Below, piece by piece: positions 26,532 through 37,094 of a stretch of DNA of 52,385 bases. Made by a program: the position numbers and the translations under genes. The stretch is from Flavobacterium soyangense. Lineage in GTDB: Bacteria > Bacteroidota > Bacteroidia > Flavobacteriales > Flavobacteriaceae. Below the pieces are notes generated by a model. That model ran no database searches. It saw only the letters and a list, made by a program, of their open reading frames with translations, and was not told the DNA's origin. The stretch's first letter is position 1, and each line of letters opens with the position of its first letter. Location: assembly GCF_015277675.1 (NCBI RefSeq), contig NZ_JADHEC010000025.1:1-52385 (forward strand), written 5' to 3'.

Positions 26532-27983
26532 TTACAATACTCGATTAATCTGAACCAAATTCTTCTCATAATAAGATTCTTTAGTAGAAGAAATAATCAC
26601 ACCACCATGATTGGAGGAATGAATGAATTTAATTTCTCCATCAAGAACCTCGACCACCATTCCTACGTGATTGATTTGCCGGCGACCGTTAGTTTTAAAG
26701 AAAATCAAATCTCCTTTTTGAGCATTTTCTGTGTTAACTATGGAGCCATAAGAGGACATTTCAATAGATGACCTAGGCAACCTAATATCGAAAGTGCTAA
26801 AGGTTGAATACATTAATCCTGAACAATCAAAACCATCTTTTGTGGTTCCTCCTGTACGGTAACGGGTTCCAATATTTTCTGAAGCGGTCATTATTAATTG
26901 ATCTACAAAAGCATCATCGTGAGCCATACTTGTATTCACATTTAAATCCTCGTTAACGACTTTATCTTTAACAACAGTTTCTTCAACTGGAACAGTAGAT
27001 TCAATAAATTTAGAACTTTGAATTTTTAGTACGCTTCCCTTAGTAAGTTTTTTTACAATATTTGGATTTTGTATTTCTAATTCAGCAACTGTAATACCGT
27101 ACTGTTTTGCAATTCCGTATTTAGTTTCTTTTGGCAAAACTGTATGAGTGATTTCAGTTTCATCTGAATTATCATTAAGGACAGTTTGTGAAATGACAGC
27201 AATTTGCTTCGGCTGCTCACTATCATTCTTGTATTTTTCAGTTTTAGCGGCCTCTTTGTCTGCAACCAGATTTGAATTGTTTTCCACTTTTACAGGAACA
27301 ACAATCTTTTGCCCAACTTTTAAACCTTTAGTTCCTATTGTTGAATTAGCATTTTGTATATCGGAGACTTTAATTCCATATTGCCTTGCAATAGAATATA
27401 AAGTTTCTTTTGGTAAAACTTCCCGAACAATTTCTTCAGTAGAAGTTTCCTCTTTCTCGACTAATTTTGGAAAACCGATAACTTCTTGTTTTGGAATAAT
27501 TTTTTCTGAAACAGTAGTTTTTTGAATTTCTTTCGCCTTTTCAGGTGTTTCTGTCAAAACCAAATTATCTAAAGCAGTTTGAGGTATTTTAATTATTTGC
27601 CCTATTTTTAACCCTTCTTTTTCCAACTCAGGATTGATTTTATACAAAACTTCAAGACTTATATTATGCTTTTTCGCAATACCATACAAGGTTTCTTTAG
27701 GCAGTACTTCATGTGTTTTTTCAAGAGAATTGGTTACAATTTCGGGACTTGAAGTTGTGTGTTTTTTTACTTTAGTTGGAATTAATAAAACTGTATGAAA
27801 TTTTATTCCCTTCTTAGCTTTTGGATTTAGCTCGTAAATTGCTTTAGAACTTACATTAAATTGTTCAGCAATTTCGCTGATGGTTTCCCCTTTTGAAACA
27901 GTATGTTGAATGTGCTTTTCTTGCGAAAAAACACTCATACTACTAAATAAAATAAAGAGAAACACACAACTAAAATACTTCAT
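26532..27983 (-). CDS. LysM-repeat NlpC/P60 peptidoglycan endopeptidase
   Basis: 483 residues. A signal peptide (1-20) is followed by four LysM domains at about 26-70, 90-135, 187-232 and 279-323. The middle ones share the unit VLPKETLY-x-IA, indicating internal duplication. Linkers rich in Glu/Thr/Val separate them. A C-terminal NlpC/P60 domain (about 360-483) holds the catalytic Cys387 in DGFDCSGLMYS and His439 in INHVGMVVEV. It binds glycan strands and cleaves stem peptides, acting in the periplasm or at the cell surface. It is separated from aconitase by a terminator and so is transcribed alone. Confidence 0.93.
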   Translation of the reverse strand: MKYFSCVFLFILFSSMSVFSQEKHIQHTVSKGETISEIAEQFNVSSKAIYELNPKAKKGIKFHTVLLIPTKVKKHTTSSPEIVTNSLEKTHEVLPKETLYGIAKKHNISLEVLYKINPELEKEGLKIGQIIKIPQTALDNLVLTETPEKAKEIQKTTVSEKIIPKQEVIGFPKLVEKEETSTEEIVREVLPKETLYSIARQYGIKVSDIQNANSTIGTKGLKVGQKIVVPVKVENNSNLVADKEAAKTEKYKNDSEQPKQIAVISQTVLNDNSDETEITHTVLPKETKYGIAKQYGITVAELEIQNPNIVKKLTKGSVLKIQSSKFIESTVPVEETVVKDKVVNEDLNVNTSMAHDDAFVDQLIMTASENIGTRYRTGGTTKDGFDCSGLMYSTFSTFDIRLPRSSIEMSSYGSIVNTENAQKGDLIFFKTNGRRQINHVGMVVEVLDGEIKFIHSSNHGGVIISSTKESYYEKNLVQINRVL

Positions 27984-28160
27984 AAACTCAATTTAAATTT
28001 CACATTCATCAACCAATTTATTCTCAAAAAATTGATAATTCTCTTTACTAAAACGGCAAAAGTTACCAAAAAAGTATTTTGAAAAGCTAATTTAATTCAT
28101 GAGTACAAATGTCGCAATTTTTTAACAACTCTTTATGTTCAATTTAACAAATTTTCAAAC

Positions 28161-28192
28161 AAAAAACTCCCAAGTTACCTTGGGAGTTTTTT
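28161..28192 (-). terminator. Rho-independent terminator after acn
   Basis: A perfect 14-bp stem, AAAAAACTCCCAAG (28161-28174) with CTTGGGAGTTTTTT (28179-28192), has a TTAC loop. It lies 21 bp beyond the aconitase stop. Confidence 0.92.
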
Positions 28193-28212
28193 GAAATAAA
28201 TTATTTAATTGC

Positions 28213-30480
28213 TTATGCTTTTCCAGCGGCAGCAATCAAGTTTAACGCTGAACCAGCAACGAACCAACCTATTTGTCCTTCGTTGTAAGTATGATTAGCC
28301 AATATAGTATCTTTAGTTCCATCAGCGTGAACGAATTCCAAAGTCAATGGTTTTTCTGGTGCAAAATCCACTAAATCAACAAAATTAATAGTGTCATTTT
28401 CCTGAATTATGTCGTAATCCGCTTCATTGACAAAAGTCAATCCAAGCATTCCTTGTTTTTTCAAATTTGTTTCGTGAATACGAGCAAATGATTTTACCAA
28501 AACCGCTTTCACACCAAGAAAACGAGGTTCCATTGCAGCATGTTCACGAGAAGAACCTTCACCATAATTATGATCTCCCACAACAACAGAAGCAATTCCA
28601 GCAGCTTTGTATGCACGAGCTACAGCAGGAACAGTATCATATTCGCCAGTCAATTGATTTTTAACTGAATTTGGCTTTTGGTTGAAAGCATTAACTGCTC
28701 CAATCAACATATTGTTAGAAATATTGTCCAAATGCCCTCGGAAACGCAACCAAGGTCCAGCCATAGAAATATGGTCAGTAGTACATTTTCCAAAAGCTTT
28801 GATAAGCAATTTAGCTCCCATAATATTTTTTCCATCCCAAGCTTCGAAAGGTGCTAATAATTGCAATCTATCTGATGTTTCACTTACTGCAATTTTAACT
28901 CCTGAGCCATCTTCGGCTGGAGCTTGAAAACCTGCGTCTTCAACAGCAAAACCTTTAGTTGGTAATTCATCCCCTGTTGGAGGATTGAATTTTATTGCTT
29001 CTCCATTATCATTTAATAAAGTATCGGTAAGCGGATTAAAAGATAAATCACCTGCAATTGCAATGGCAGCAACCATTTCTGGAGAAGCTACAAAAGCGTG
29101 TGTGTTTGGATTTCCGTCTGCTCTTTTAGAAAAGTTTCTATTGAATGAATGAATAATCGTATTTTTTTCTCCTTTATCTGCTCCATCTCTATCCCATTGA
29201 CCAATACACGGTCCACAAGCATTAGTAAAAACCTTGGTTCCCATTTTTTCGAAAGTAGCAATAATTCCGTCTCTTTCGATAGTGTAACGTACTTGTTCAG
29301 AACCTGGATTAATTCCGAATTCTGCTTTTGGAGTAATTCCATGAGCCACTGCCTGCTCAACAATTGAAGCTGCGCGAGCCATATCTTCGTAAGAAGAGTT
29401 AGTACAAGAACCTATTAATCCCCATTCAACTTTTAGAGGCCAACCATTTGCAGCGGCTTCCTTTTTCATTTCTGAAACTGGAGTTCCTCTGTCTGGAGTA
29501 AAAGGTCCATTGATGTATGGTTCCAATTCAGAAAGATTAATTTCAATCAATTGGTCAAAATATTTCTCAGGATTTGCATATACTTCTGCATCTCCTGTTA
29601 AGTAACTTGCTACTTTATCAGCTGCATCAACAACATCTTGACGACCAGTTGAAGCTAAATATCTACGCATTGAATCATCATAACCAAATGTAGAAGTAGT
29701 TGCTCCAATTTCGGCACCCATATTACAAATAGTTCCTTTTCCTGTACAAGACATATTCAGCGCCCCTTCACCAAAATATTCAACGATAGCGCCAGTTCCT
29801 CCTTTTACAGTAAGAATATCTGCCACTCTAAGAATTACATCTTTTGGAGCTGCCCAGCCTGATAATTTTCCGGTTAATTTGACACCAATAAGTTTAGGAA
29901 ATTTTAATTCCCAAGCCATACCAGACATTACATCTACAGCATCAGCACCACCAACACCAATAGCTAACATTCCTAATCCACCAGCATTTACTGTGTGTGA
30001 ATCGGTTCCAATCATCATTCCTCCTGGGAATGCATAATTTTCCAATACTACTTGGTGAATAATCCCAGCACCCGGTTTCCAGAAACCAATTCCATATTTA
30101 TCAGAAACTGAAGAAAGAAAATCAAAAACTTCACTTGATTGTGTTTTGGCAATAGCCAAATCTGTTTTTGCACCTACTTTAGCCTGAATCAAGTGATCAC
30201 AATGAACTGTTGTTGGGACAGCCACTTTACTTTTTCCGGCATGCATAAATTGCAATAAAGCCATTTGAGCAGTTGCATCTTGGCAAGCAACTCTGTCAGG
30301 AGCAAAATCTACATAATCAGCACCTCTTGTAAAAGTGCGGGTCGGACTCCCTTCCCAAAGGTGGTTGTACAAAATTTTCTCAGTTAATGTTAGTGGACGT
30401 CCAACTAATTCGCGTGCTTTATCTACACGAGTTGTCATATTTGCGTACACTTTTTTAATCATTTCAATGTCAAAAGCCAT
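28213..30480 (-). CDS. acn: Aconitate hydratase
   Basis: Isomerises citrate to isocitrate in the TCA cycle with a [4Fe-4S] cluster. 755 residues from the ATG at 30480, where [15 protein letters not shown] begins. A frame extension to 30552 was rejected because it covers the -7 element and adds an unconserved leader. Cluster ligands are the Cys in [13 protein letters not shown] and the two in [13 protein letters not shown]. The swivel domain has [21 protein letters not shown]. The architecture (four domains, about 755 residues) is that of the mitochondrial-type enzyme found in Bacteroidota. It is monocistronic. Confidence 0.96.
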   Translation of the reverse strand: MAFDIEMIKKVYANMTTRVDKARELVGRPLTLTEKILYNHLWEGSPTRTFTRGADYVDFAPDRVACQDATAQMALLQFMHAGKSKVAVPTTVHCDHLIQAKVGAKTDLAIAKTQSSEVFDFLSSVSDKYGIGFWKPGAGIIHQVVLENYAFPGGMMIGTDSHTVNAGGLGMLAIGVGGADAVDVMSGMAWELKFPKLIGVKLTGKLSGWAAPKDVILRVADILTVKGGTGAIVEYFGEGALNMSCTGKGTICNMGAEIGATTSTFGYDDSMRRYLASTGRQDVVDAADKVASYLTGDAEVYANPEKYFDQLIEINLSELEPYINGPFTPDRGTPVSEMKKEAAANGWPLKVEWGLIGSCTNSSYEDMARAASIVEQAVAHGITPKAEFGINPGSEQVRYTIERDGIIATFEKMGTKVFTNACGPCIGQWDRDGADKGEKNTIIHSFNRNFSKRADGNPNTHAFVASPEMVAAIAIAGDLSFNPLTDTLLNDNGEAIKFNPPTGDELPTKGFAVEDAGFQAPAEDGSGVKIAVSETSDRLQLLAPFEAWDGKNIMGAKLLIKAFGKCTTDHISMAGPWLRFRGHLDNISNNMLIGAVNAFNQKPNSVKNQLTGEYDTVPAVARAYKAAGIASVVVGDHNYGEGSSREHAAMEPRFLGVKAVLVKSFARIHETNLKKQGMLGLTFVNEADYDIIQENDTINFVDLVDFAPEKPLTLEFVHADGTKDTILANHTYNEGQIGWFVAGSALNLIAAAGKA

Positions 30481-30510
30481 AATATATAGGATTTTTTTTG
30501 TTTTGTCCTG

Positions 30511-30518
30511 CAAATTTA
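30511..30518 (-). promoter_or_regulatory. -7 element of the acn promoter
   Basis: The minus strand reads TAAATTTG, an exact TAnnTTTG, 30 bp before the ATG at 30480. It supports that start over the longer frame. No convincing TTG partner is at the usual distance. Confidence 0.5.
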
Positions 30519-30691
30519 AGAATTTAAGACGAGAATATAAAAAAAATAACAAAAGACAGCTTTCTGAAAATTATAATTACCAAATAAGAAGTTTACACTT
30601 GAAATATTGCGATATAGCTAAAAATAAATTATCCTATTGCACTATCAACAATATTATTTCCATTTATTAATAAAGCTGGAATTAAAGGAAC

Positions 30692-30732
30692 AAAAAAAAA
30701 GCCCATATTCCTATTTGAATAAAGACTCTTTC
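30692..30732 (-). terminator. Probable terminator after the MoxR gene
   Basis: On the minus strand an imperfect stem of about 14 bp (one mismatch and several G-T pairs; core TATTC/GAATA) is followed directly by nine T. It lies 21 bp beyond the MoxR stop. Confidence 0.6.
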
Positions 30733-30752
30733 TATAATGAAACTATTAATTA

Positions 30753-31706
30753 TTAAATCAGTTTGTCTATAATCATTTCTTCAGTAATTCCTTCAGCATC
30801 GGCTTTGTAGTTTTTGATGATTCTATGACGAAGTATCCCTGTGGCTACCGCTTTTACATCTTCAATATCCGGAGAGAATTTGCCATTGAAAGCCGCATTG
30901 GCTTTGGCTGCCAAAATTAAATTCTGAGATGCTCTTGGACCTGCACCCCAATCTAGATAATTTTTCACAAATTCGTTTGACAAAGGATTATCAGGACGTG
31001 TTTTGCTGACCAAGGTAACAGCGTATTCAATTACATTATCAGCAACTGGAATTCTACGAATCAGATGTTGGAAATCGATAATTTCCTGAGCCGTAAACAA
31101 TGGATTTATTGTGTTATTTTCATTTGACGTGGTTTGTTTCACCACTTGAACTTCTTCTTCAAAAGATGGATAATCCAGTTTTATGGCAAACATAAATCGG
31201 TCTAATTGAGCTTCCGGCAAAGGATAAGTTCCTTCTTGTTCAATAGGATTTTGGGTAGCCAAAACAAAATAAGGCAATGCTAATCTATAATTTTGACCGG
31301 CAATAGTAACCGAACGTTCCTGCATTGCCTCAAGCAAAGCTGCCTGCGTTTTTGGAGGTGTTCTGTTAATTTCATCAGCCAGAATAATATTCGAAAAAAT
31401 AGGCCCTTTAATGAATTTAAATTGGCGATTTTCATCCAAAATTTCACTTCCAAGAATATCCGAAGGCATCAAATCAGGCGTAAATTGGATTCTTTTAAAA
31501 TCAAGTCCCAATGCCAAAGCCAACGTATTGACCATCAAGGTTTTTGCTAATCCTGGAACTCCCACTAAAAGCGCATGACCACCAGAGAAAATACAAAGCA
31601 AGATTTGGTCAACCACAGCATCCTGACCCACAATAATTTTTGCGATTTCGGATTTTAGCTTGTTCCTTTTTTGAACCAAGTTATGTATTGCTGCTACGTC
31701 AGACAT
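30753..31706 (-). CDS. MoxR family AAA+ ATPase
   Basis: 317 residues. Walker A GVPGLAKT is at 49-56, and Walker B ILADEINR follows. Sensor 1 is in FVLATQNPIEQEG, continuing YPLPEAQLDRFMF, the MoxR signature. A C-terminal lid helical domain contains YLDWGAGPRASQNL. MoxR ATPases act as chaperones for assembling or activating partner complexes, often with von Willebrand factor domain proteins. No such partner gene is in the window, so the client is unknown. It lies 23 bp downstream of the prolyl isomerase gene, which suggests cotranscription and a role in envelope protein maturation. Confidence 0.94.
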   Translation of the reverse strand: MSDVAAIHNLVQKRNKLKSEIAKIIVGQDAVVDQILLCIFSGGHALLVGVPGLAKTLMVNTLALALGLDFKRIQFTPDLMPSDILGSEILDENRQFKFIKGPIFSNIILADEINRTPPKTQAALLEAMQERSVTIAGQNYRLALPYFVLATQNPIEQEGTYPLPEAQLDRFMFAIKLDYPSFEEEVQVVKQTTSNENNTINPLFTAQEIIDFQHLIRRIPVADNVIEYAVTLVSKTRPDNPLSNEFVKNYLDWGAGPRASQNLILAAKANAAFNGKFSPDIEDVKAVATGILRHRIIKNYKADAEGITEEMIIDKLI

Positions 31707-31729
31707 TTTTGTAATTAGAATTTTTTAAT

Positions 31730-33139
31730 CTATTTTTTTAACCAATTATTGGTAAAGGTACAATCTCTATATTCACCAATAATTTTGATATACGTTTGCT
31801 GAATTTTTTCATCAAACCATTTTCCAATAGCTTTAATTTGTTTTTCTTTCAAAGCTAAATCTTTAATTTTGATATAATCTTTGGCGTAATTCGCCGTATG
31901 AGCATCAATCCTATTGGTAACAGTAATTAACTTGAATTTTTTCTTGCCGTTTTGATCATCATCTAATAATGGCAAAGAAATTTCATTATCTTTCAAATTG
32001 GAAACCTGACTGTATAAAGCGGGATCCATTTTTGTTAACTCAAAACGAGTGTCTTGTGTTTTTGGATTAATTAAAGCACCACCGTTTGCTTTGGTTTCTT
32101 TTTCATCTGACATAGTTCTTGCTGCTTCTGCAAAAGTGATTTCCTTATCAATAATTCTTTTCCTGATTAACGAAATTTTTTCTTTGGCTTCTTTTAAATC
32201 TTCAGGAGTAACTGAAGGTATCAATAATATATGACGCAATTCTACATCTTGACCTTTTATTTTTTCGATGTAAATAATATGATATCCAAAGTCCGTCTCA
32301 AAAGGCGCTGAAATTTCTCCTTCGGCAAGACTGAAAGCTACATCCTTAAATTCTTTTACAAAAGGCGTTTTCCTATTCATTTTATAATAACCACCCGTTG
32401 TTCTTGAACCTGGATCCTGAGAATACAAAACTGCTTTTGTTGCAAAACTCGACCCTCCTTCTTGTATTTCTTTTTTGAATTCATTCAACTTATCAATAAC
32501 TTTTTGCTTTTCTGCTTCAGAAACTTTAGGAGTCACAATAATTTGTGCCACTTCCATTTCGGCACCAAAAACAGGAAGATCTGCTGCGGGTATTTTTTTG
32601 AAAAAATCACGAACTTCTTCGGGAGTAATTTCTACTCCATCAATGATTTTCTTTTGCATTTCTGAAGTTAGTTTTTGCTCTTTCAAAACGTCAAAAAAGT
32701 ATGTTCTAAATTCTTCTTCAGAATTCTTCTTATAATATTTTACCACTTTATCCATAGAACCAATTTGTTCTACCATATAGTTTAGCCTTTCATCCATCAT
32801 AGATTTTACTTCAGAATCGGTTACTTTTAAACTATCCTGAATGGCTTGATGAGCATACAATTTATCTTCCAATATTTTTCCTAAAATTTGACATCTTGTA
32901 ATATCCTTTATAGAACCTCCACTACTTGAAATTTCCAGGTATGATTTATCAATATCAGAATCTAACACAATATAATCCCCAACTTTTGCAATTACACCAT
33001 CAATTTTTTGTTTCTTGTAAGGAGCAACTTTATTAATCGTATCAACACTTTCCTTGATAATTTCTTGTGCTATCGTGATTCCACCAGAAAAAAGCAAAAG
33101 AAAAAATGTGAGTACAATTTTATTATTAATGAATTTCAT
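31730..33139 (-). CDS. SurA-like periplasmic peptidyl-prolyl cis-trans isomerase
   Basis: 469 residues from the ATG at 33139, where a signal peptide starts (MKFINNKIVLTFFLLLFSGG). An alternative ATG at 33160 would add seven unneeded residues. An N-terminal SurA-type chaperone region is followed by two parvulin domains. The first has PGSRTTGGYYKMN and FGYHIIYIEKIKG; the second starts VELRHILLIPS and has ANGGALINPKT. It folds or escorts outer membrane proteins. MoxR follows directly. A candidate -7 element is at 33244-33251. Confidence 0.9.
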   Translation of the reverse strand: MKFINNKIVLTFFLLLFSGGITIAQEIIKESVDTINKVAPYKKQKIDGVIAKVGDYIVLDSDIDKSYLEISSSGGSIKDITRCQILGKILEDKLYAHQAIQDSLKVTDSEVKSMMDERLNYMVEQIGSMDKVVKYYKKNSEEEFRTYFFDVLKEQKLTSEMQKKIIDGVEITPEEVRDFFKKIPAADLPVFGAEMEVAQIIVTPKVSEAEKQKVIDKLNEFKKEIQEGGSSFATKAVLYSQDPGSRTTGGYYKMNRKTPFVKEFKDVAFSLAEGEISAPFETDFGYHIIYIEKIKGQDVELRHILLIPSVTPEDLKEAKEKISLIRKRIIDKEITFAEAARTMSDEKETKANGGALINPKTQDTRFELTKMDPALYSQVSNLKDNEISLPLLDDDQNGKKKFKLITVTNRIDAHTANYAKDYIKIKDLALKEKQIKAIGKWFDEKIQQTYIKIIGEYRDCTFTNNWLKK

Positions 33140-33243
33140 TTGTATTGTTTTTAAAAGCATTATTTTGATATTATATTTAAATTATAAATTATTATGAAAC
33201 CAACATTGAATTCAATTGAAATTTAGTCCTAATTAATTTAAGT

Positions 33244-33251
33244 CCAAATAT
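33244..33251 (-). promoter_or_regulatory. -7 element upstream of the prolyl isomerase-moxR unit
   Basis: The minus strand reads TATATTTG, an exact TAnnTTTG, giving a leader of about 100 nt before the ATG. No TTG at proper spacing was found. Confidence 0.35.
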
Positions 33252-33510
33252 ACATTTAAGAATCAAGAAATAGAGTTCTTTTAATAATCAATTGACAAGT
33301 ATTCTTGATACTTAAAGCTAACAAAAATAAGAATTCAATTATATAATACAAGTTTACTTACGAGTATTAACAAAAATTTATATCAAGTAATTTTAAACTT
33401 AATCTTGCTTACTAGAACTTATTCAAAAATAGCCTAATTGAAGCAAGAAATCAACCTATTGAAAAAAACCGATTAATTTAACAAAACACAATTTCAACAA
33501 GAAAAACCAT

Positions 33511-33543
33511 AAAAAAAGCTGTCGGAAATGGCAGCTTTTTTTT
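33511..33543 (-). terminator. Terminator after carA
   Basis: AAAAAAAGCTG/CAGCTTTTTTT forms a stem with a short loop and a T-run on the minus strand; one inner pair is a mismatch. It lies 30 bp beyond the carA stop. Confidence 0.75.
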
Positions 33544-33572
33544 AAATAAAAATCCAACTCTGTTAAAATTTA

Positions 33573-34670
33573 TTATTTTAAGTTTTCAATAAATTGATCA
33601 AACAAATAGTCAGAATCATGCGGTCCTGGAGATGCTTCAGGGTGATACTGAACCGAGAAACAATTTTTGTTTTTCATTCGCATTCCCGCAACAGTTCCGT
33701 CGTTAAGATGGAGGTGGGTAATTTCCATATCAGGATGATTTTCCAATTCTTCTTTATTAACGGCAAAACCATGGTTTTGAGAAGTAATTTCTCCTTTTCC
33801 GGTAATGATATTTTTTACAGGATGATTAATACCTCTATGCCCGTTGAACATCTTATAGGTCGAAATTCCGTTTGCTAGAGCAATTACTTGATGCCCTAAA
33901 CAAATCCCAAACAAAGGTCTGTCATTTGCCAAAATTTCTTTTGCAACCTCGATTGCACAAAATAATGGATCTGGATCACCAGGGCCATTAGACAAGAAAT
34001 AACCATCAGGATTGAATGATGCCAACTCAGCATATTTCGAATCATATGGATACACTTTGATATAACAATCTCTTTTGGCAAGGTTACGAAGAATATTGGT
34101 TTTAATTCCTAAATCCAAAGCAGCAATTTTATAAGTTGCATTTTCATTTCCAAAAAAGTAAGGTTCTTTTGTTGAAACTTTTGAAGCCAATTCTAATCCT
34201 TTCATATCAGGAACTTTTGCCAATGCTGCTTTTAGCTCTTCGATTGGTGTTCCATCAGTGCATATAACGGAATTCATCGCACCATTGTCTCGAATATAAC
34301 TCACTAGTCCACGTGTATCCACATCAGAGATACAGATTAGGTTTTGTTTTGCAAAATAGGTTTCTAAACTTCCTGAAGCATTTTCACGAGAGTAATTAAA
34401 ACTGAAATTTTTACAAACCAAGCCTGCAATTTTAATACTGCTAGATTCTATTTCATTTTCATTTACTCCGTAATTTCCAATGTGTGCATTGGTTGCAACC
34501 ATAATTTGTCCAAAGTAGGAAGGATCAGTGAATATTTCTTGATAACCCGTCATTCCGGTATTAAAACATACTTCACCAAAAGTAGTTCCAGATATTCCTA
34601 TAGATTTTCCGTGGAATATGGTTCCGTCACTTAATAGAAGTATTGCGCTTTTTCGTGTTGTGTATTTCAT
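33573..34670 (-). CDS. carA: Carbamoyl-phosphate synthase small (glutaminase) subunit
   Basis: Hydrolyses glutamine and passes ammonia to CarB for carbamoyl phosphate (arginine and pyrimidine synthesis). 365 residues. The N-terminal CPSase domain has GYQEIFTDPSYFGQI. The C-terminal class I glutaminase has the nucleophile Cys in FGICLGHQVIALANG and the His/Glu pair in VQYHPEASPGPHDS. It lies 136 bp downstream of rplQ on the same strand but is separated from it by a terminator, so expression may be independent. carB is not in the window. The rplQ-carA adjacency appears often in flavobacteria as far as I recall. Confidence 0.96.
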   Translation of the reverse strand: MKYTTRKSAILLLSDGTIFHGKSIGISGTTFGEVCFNTGMTGYQEIFTDPSYFGQIMVATNAHIGNYGVNENEIESSSIKIAGLVCKNFSFNYSRENASGSLETYFAKQNLICISDVDTRGLVSYIRDNGAMNSVICTDGTPIEELKAALAKVPDMKGLELASKVSTKEPYFFGNENATYKIAALDLGIKTNILRNLAKRDCYIKVYPYDSKYAELASFNPDGYFLSNGPGDPDPLFCAIEVAKEILANDRPLFGICLGHQVIALANGISTYKMFNGHRGINHPVKNIITGKGEITSQNHGFAVNKEELENHPDMEITHLHLNDGTVAGMRMKNKNCFSVQYHPEASPGPHDSDYLFDQFIENLK

Positions 34671-34743
34671 TTGTTGTTAATTGTTGTGCAAATTTAAATT
34701 TTTACCTGTAAGGTCACAAAGTTTTTGCAAAGTAATTTTGGAC

Positions 34744-34778
34744 AAAAAAAAAGGACAAACTAATAAAAGTTTATCCTT
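34744..34778 (-). terminator. Terminator of the ribosomal protein cluster
   Basis: On the minus strand AAGGATAAACT (34778-34768) pairs with AGTTTGTCCTT (34761-34751), with one G-T pair and a 6-nt loop, then a T-run. It follows rplQ by about 30 bp. Confidence 0.82.
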
Positions 34779-34806
34779 GATTTTTATAGAATGAATATTT
34801 TCATAA

Positions 34807-35343
34807 TTATTCAGCAGCCTCTGTTGGGTTTTGCTCCGCCTGTTCGCTAACGCTCGAGTCAGGTTCAGTGGAAGGAGTTTCTGCTTGAGCAACTGATGCT
34901 TCAACAACTTCATCCGCTTTCTTTGCTTTTCCACCACGACGGCTTTTGGCTTTTTTAACTTCTTTTTTACCACCATTGTAAAGTTCATTGAAATCTACTA
35001 GTTCGATCATTGCCATATCGGCATTATCTCCTAAACGATTTCCAACTTTAATGATACGTGTGTATCCACCTGGACGGTCGCCTACTTTAGCAGCAACGTC
35101 TCTGAACAAGTCAGTTACGGCATATTTGCTACGTAAGTATCCAAAAACAATACGACGATTGTGTGTCGTGTCAGCTTTAGATTTTGTTATTAATGGCTCA
35201 ACAAATTGTTTAAGAGCTTTTGCTTTTGCAACAGTGGTATTAATACGTTTGTGCTCGATAAGAGAACAAGCCATATTAGCTAACATAGAACTTCTATGCG
35301 CAGTCTGTCTGCTTAAGTGATTGAATTTTTTTCCGTGTCTCAT
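34807..35343 (-). CDS. rplQ: 50S ribosomal protein L17 with an extended C-terminal tail
   Basis: 178 residues. The L17 core (1-120) is clear: [20 protein letters not shown], then [17 protein letters not shown] and [18 protein letters not shown] tail of about 55 residues, first Lys/Arg-rich and then Ala/Glu/Ser/Pro-rich, extends past the usual 120-130 residue length. Such tails are seen in Bacteroidota L17. The DNA of the tail (34838-34862) is GC-richer than its surroundings. It is the last gene of the alpha segment. Confidence 0.96.
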   Translation of the reverse strand: MRHGKKFNHLSRQTAHRSSMLANMACSLIEHKRINTTVAKAKALKQFVEPLITKSKADTTHNRRIVFGYLRSKYAVTDLFRDVAAKVGDRPGGYTRIIKVGNRLGDNADMAMIELVDFNELYNGGKKEVKKAKSRRGGKAKKADEVVEASVAQAETPSTEPDSSVSEQAEQNPTEAAE

Positions 35344-35383
35344 TGTGTTTTATCAAATTTAACCCTAATTAATCAGGATTAGA

Positions 35384-36376
35384 TTACTCTTTATCTAGTT
35401 TGTATTTTGCTAAATCCATTCCAAAGTTTAAATTTTTAACTGCAACAAGTTCATCAAGTTCAGTTAAAGATTTTTTGCCGAAATTACGGAATTTCATTAG
35501 GTCATTTTTATTGAAAGATACTAAATCCCCAAGTGTATCAACTTCAGCAGCTTTTAAGCAATTTAATGCTCTTACAGAAAGATCCATGTCAACAAGTTTG
35601 GTTTTAAGCAATTGTCTCATATGTAATGACTCTTCGTCATAAGATTCTGTTTGTGCGATTTCGTCAGCCTCAAGAGTAATTCTTTCGTCAGAAAACAACA
35701 TAAAATGGTGGATTAAAACTTTGGCGGCTTCAGTAAGTGCATCTTTTGGATTGATTGAACCATCAGTTTTTATTTCGAAAACTAATTTTTCATAATCTGT
35801 TTTTTGCTCAACACGAAAGTTTTCTATTGCATACTTAACGTTTTTTACTGGAGTAAAAATAGAGTCAGTAAATATAGTTCCAATTGCAGCATTTTGTTTT
35901 TTGTTCTCTTCAGCAGGAACATATCCCCTACCTTTTTCGATAGTTAAATCGAAATGCAGTTTGATTTTAGGGTCTAAATTACAGATTACAAGTTCTGGAT
36001 TCAAAACTTGGAAACCTGAAATAAATTTCTGAAAATCACCAGCTGTTAATTGATCTTTACCTGTTACTGAAACAGTAACTGATTCATTATCTATATCTTC
36101 TATCTGACGTTTAAAACGTACTTGTTTAAGATTAAGAATAATTTCTGTAACATCTTCAACAACTCCTGAGATAGTAGAAAACTCATGATCTACACCTTCG
36201 ATTCGAACAGATGTAATTGCATAACCTTCTAATGCTGAAAGCAAAACTCTTCTAAGTGCGTTACCAACTGTCAATCCGTAACCAGGTTCTAAAGGTCTAA
36301 ACTCAAATTTACCTTCAAAATCGGTTGAATCGATCATGATAACTTTATCGGGCTTCTGAAAATTAAATATTGCCAT
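35384..36376 (-). CDS. rpoA: DNA-directed RNA polymerase alpha subunit
   Basis: 330 residues. The N-terminal assembly domain (1-230) shows [25 protein letters not shown], needed for dimerisation and beta/beta' docking. The C-terminal domain (about 250-320) has [18 protein letters not shown] and [16 protein letters not shown], which contact UP elements and regulators. It lies between rpsD and rplQ, as in the standard alpha operon. Confidence 0.98.
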   Translation of the reverse strand: MAIFNFQKPDKVIMIDSTDFEGKFEFRPLEPGYGLTVGNALRRVLLSALEGYAITSVRIEGVDHEFSTISGVVEDVTEIILNLKQVRFKRQIEDIDNESVTVSVTGKDQLTAGDFQKFISGFQVLNPELVICNLDPKIKLHFDLTIEKGRGYVPAEENKKQNAAIGTIFTDSIFTPVKNVKYAIENFRVEQKTDYEKLVFEIKTDGSINPKDALTEAAKVLIHHFMLFSDERITLEADEIAQTESYDEESLHMRQLLKTKLVDMDLSVRALNCLKAAEVDTLGDLVSFNKNDLMKFRNFGKKSLTELDELVAVKNLNFGMDLAKYKLDKE

Positions 36377-36397
36377 AAATTTCGACTAAGTCAATTA

Positions 36398-37003
36398 TTA
36401 TTTGTTGTACAACTCTACGATTAATTGTTCCTTAATGTTTTCCGGAATTTGAAGTCTAGCTGGTACAGAAACAAAAGTACCTTCTTTTAAATCATTATTC
36501 CAAGTAATCCATTCATAAACATGACTTGAATTAGATAAAGAACGTTCGATAGCTTCTATAGATTTAGATTTTTCACGAACTGCAACTTTATCACCAGGTT
36601 TAAGGTGGTAAGAAGGAATATTGACGTTTTCACCATTTACGGTTATGTGTCTATGAGAAACGATTTGACGAGCACCTCTTCTAGAAGGAGCAATACCCAT
36701 TCTAAAAACAACATTGTCTAACCTAGCTTCACATAATTGCAATAAAACTTCACCAGTAACACCTTTAGTAGCTGATGCTTTTTCGAATAAATTTCTGAAT
36801 TGTTTTTCTAAAATACCATAAGAATATTTAGCTTTTTGCTTTTCCATTAATTGAACAGCATATTCAGATTTTTTACCTCTTTTTTTTGCCATCCCGTGTT
36901 GTCCGGGAGGATAGTTTCTTTTTTCGAAAGCTTTATCATCTCCGAAAATTGCTTCGCCGAATTTACGGGCGATTCTTGTACTTGGACCAGTATATCTTGC
37001 CAT
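36398..37003 (-). CDS. rpsD: 30S ribosomal protein S4
   Basis: 201 residues. Primary 16S-binding protein. The start is [17 protein letters not shown]; the S4 RNA-binding domain has [24 protein letters not shown]. No Cys occurs in the N-terminal region, so it is the zinc-free form. A gap of 91 bp separates it from rpsK upstream, unusually long for this cluster and a possible site of S4 feedback control. Confidence 0.98.
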   Translation of the reverse strand: MARYTGPSTRIARKFGEAIFGDDKAFEKRNYPPGQHGMAKKRGKKSEYAVQLMEKQKAKYSYGILEKQFRNLFEKASATKGVTGEVLLQLCEARLDNVVFRMGIAPSRRGARQIVSHRHITVNGENVNIPSYHLKPGDKVAVREKSKSIEAIERSLSNSSHVYEWITWNNDLKEGTFVSVPARLQIPENIKEQLIVELYNK

Positions 37004-37094
37004 TTTAAATTGTTTAAGATTGAGATTATGAATTCAGGTCTTATCCTTCGATAATCGTTATCCAATCTAGGTTATACTATAAATATTTTGAGTA

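Larger units (their letters stand above)
33140..33572. other. AT-rich spacer between the prolyl isomerase gene and carA
   Basis: 433 bp without a supportable gene on either strand. It holds the -7 element of the isomerase gene (33244-33251) and the terminator of carA (33511-33543). The middle (about 33290-33480) shows no hairpin or coding signal that I can see. Confidence 0.6.

Noticed and set aside
26463..26771. Plus-strand ORF antisense to the LysM peptidase gene
   Set aside because: It overlaps the NlpC coding end and the palindrome, with no protein-like motifs.
28213..30552. Longer aconitase frame starting at 30552
   Set aside because: The added 24 residues are not family-like and cover a TAnnTTTG promoter element; the ATG at 30480 gives the expected N-terminus.
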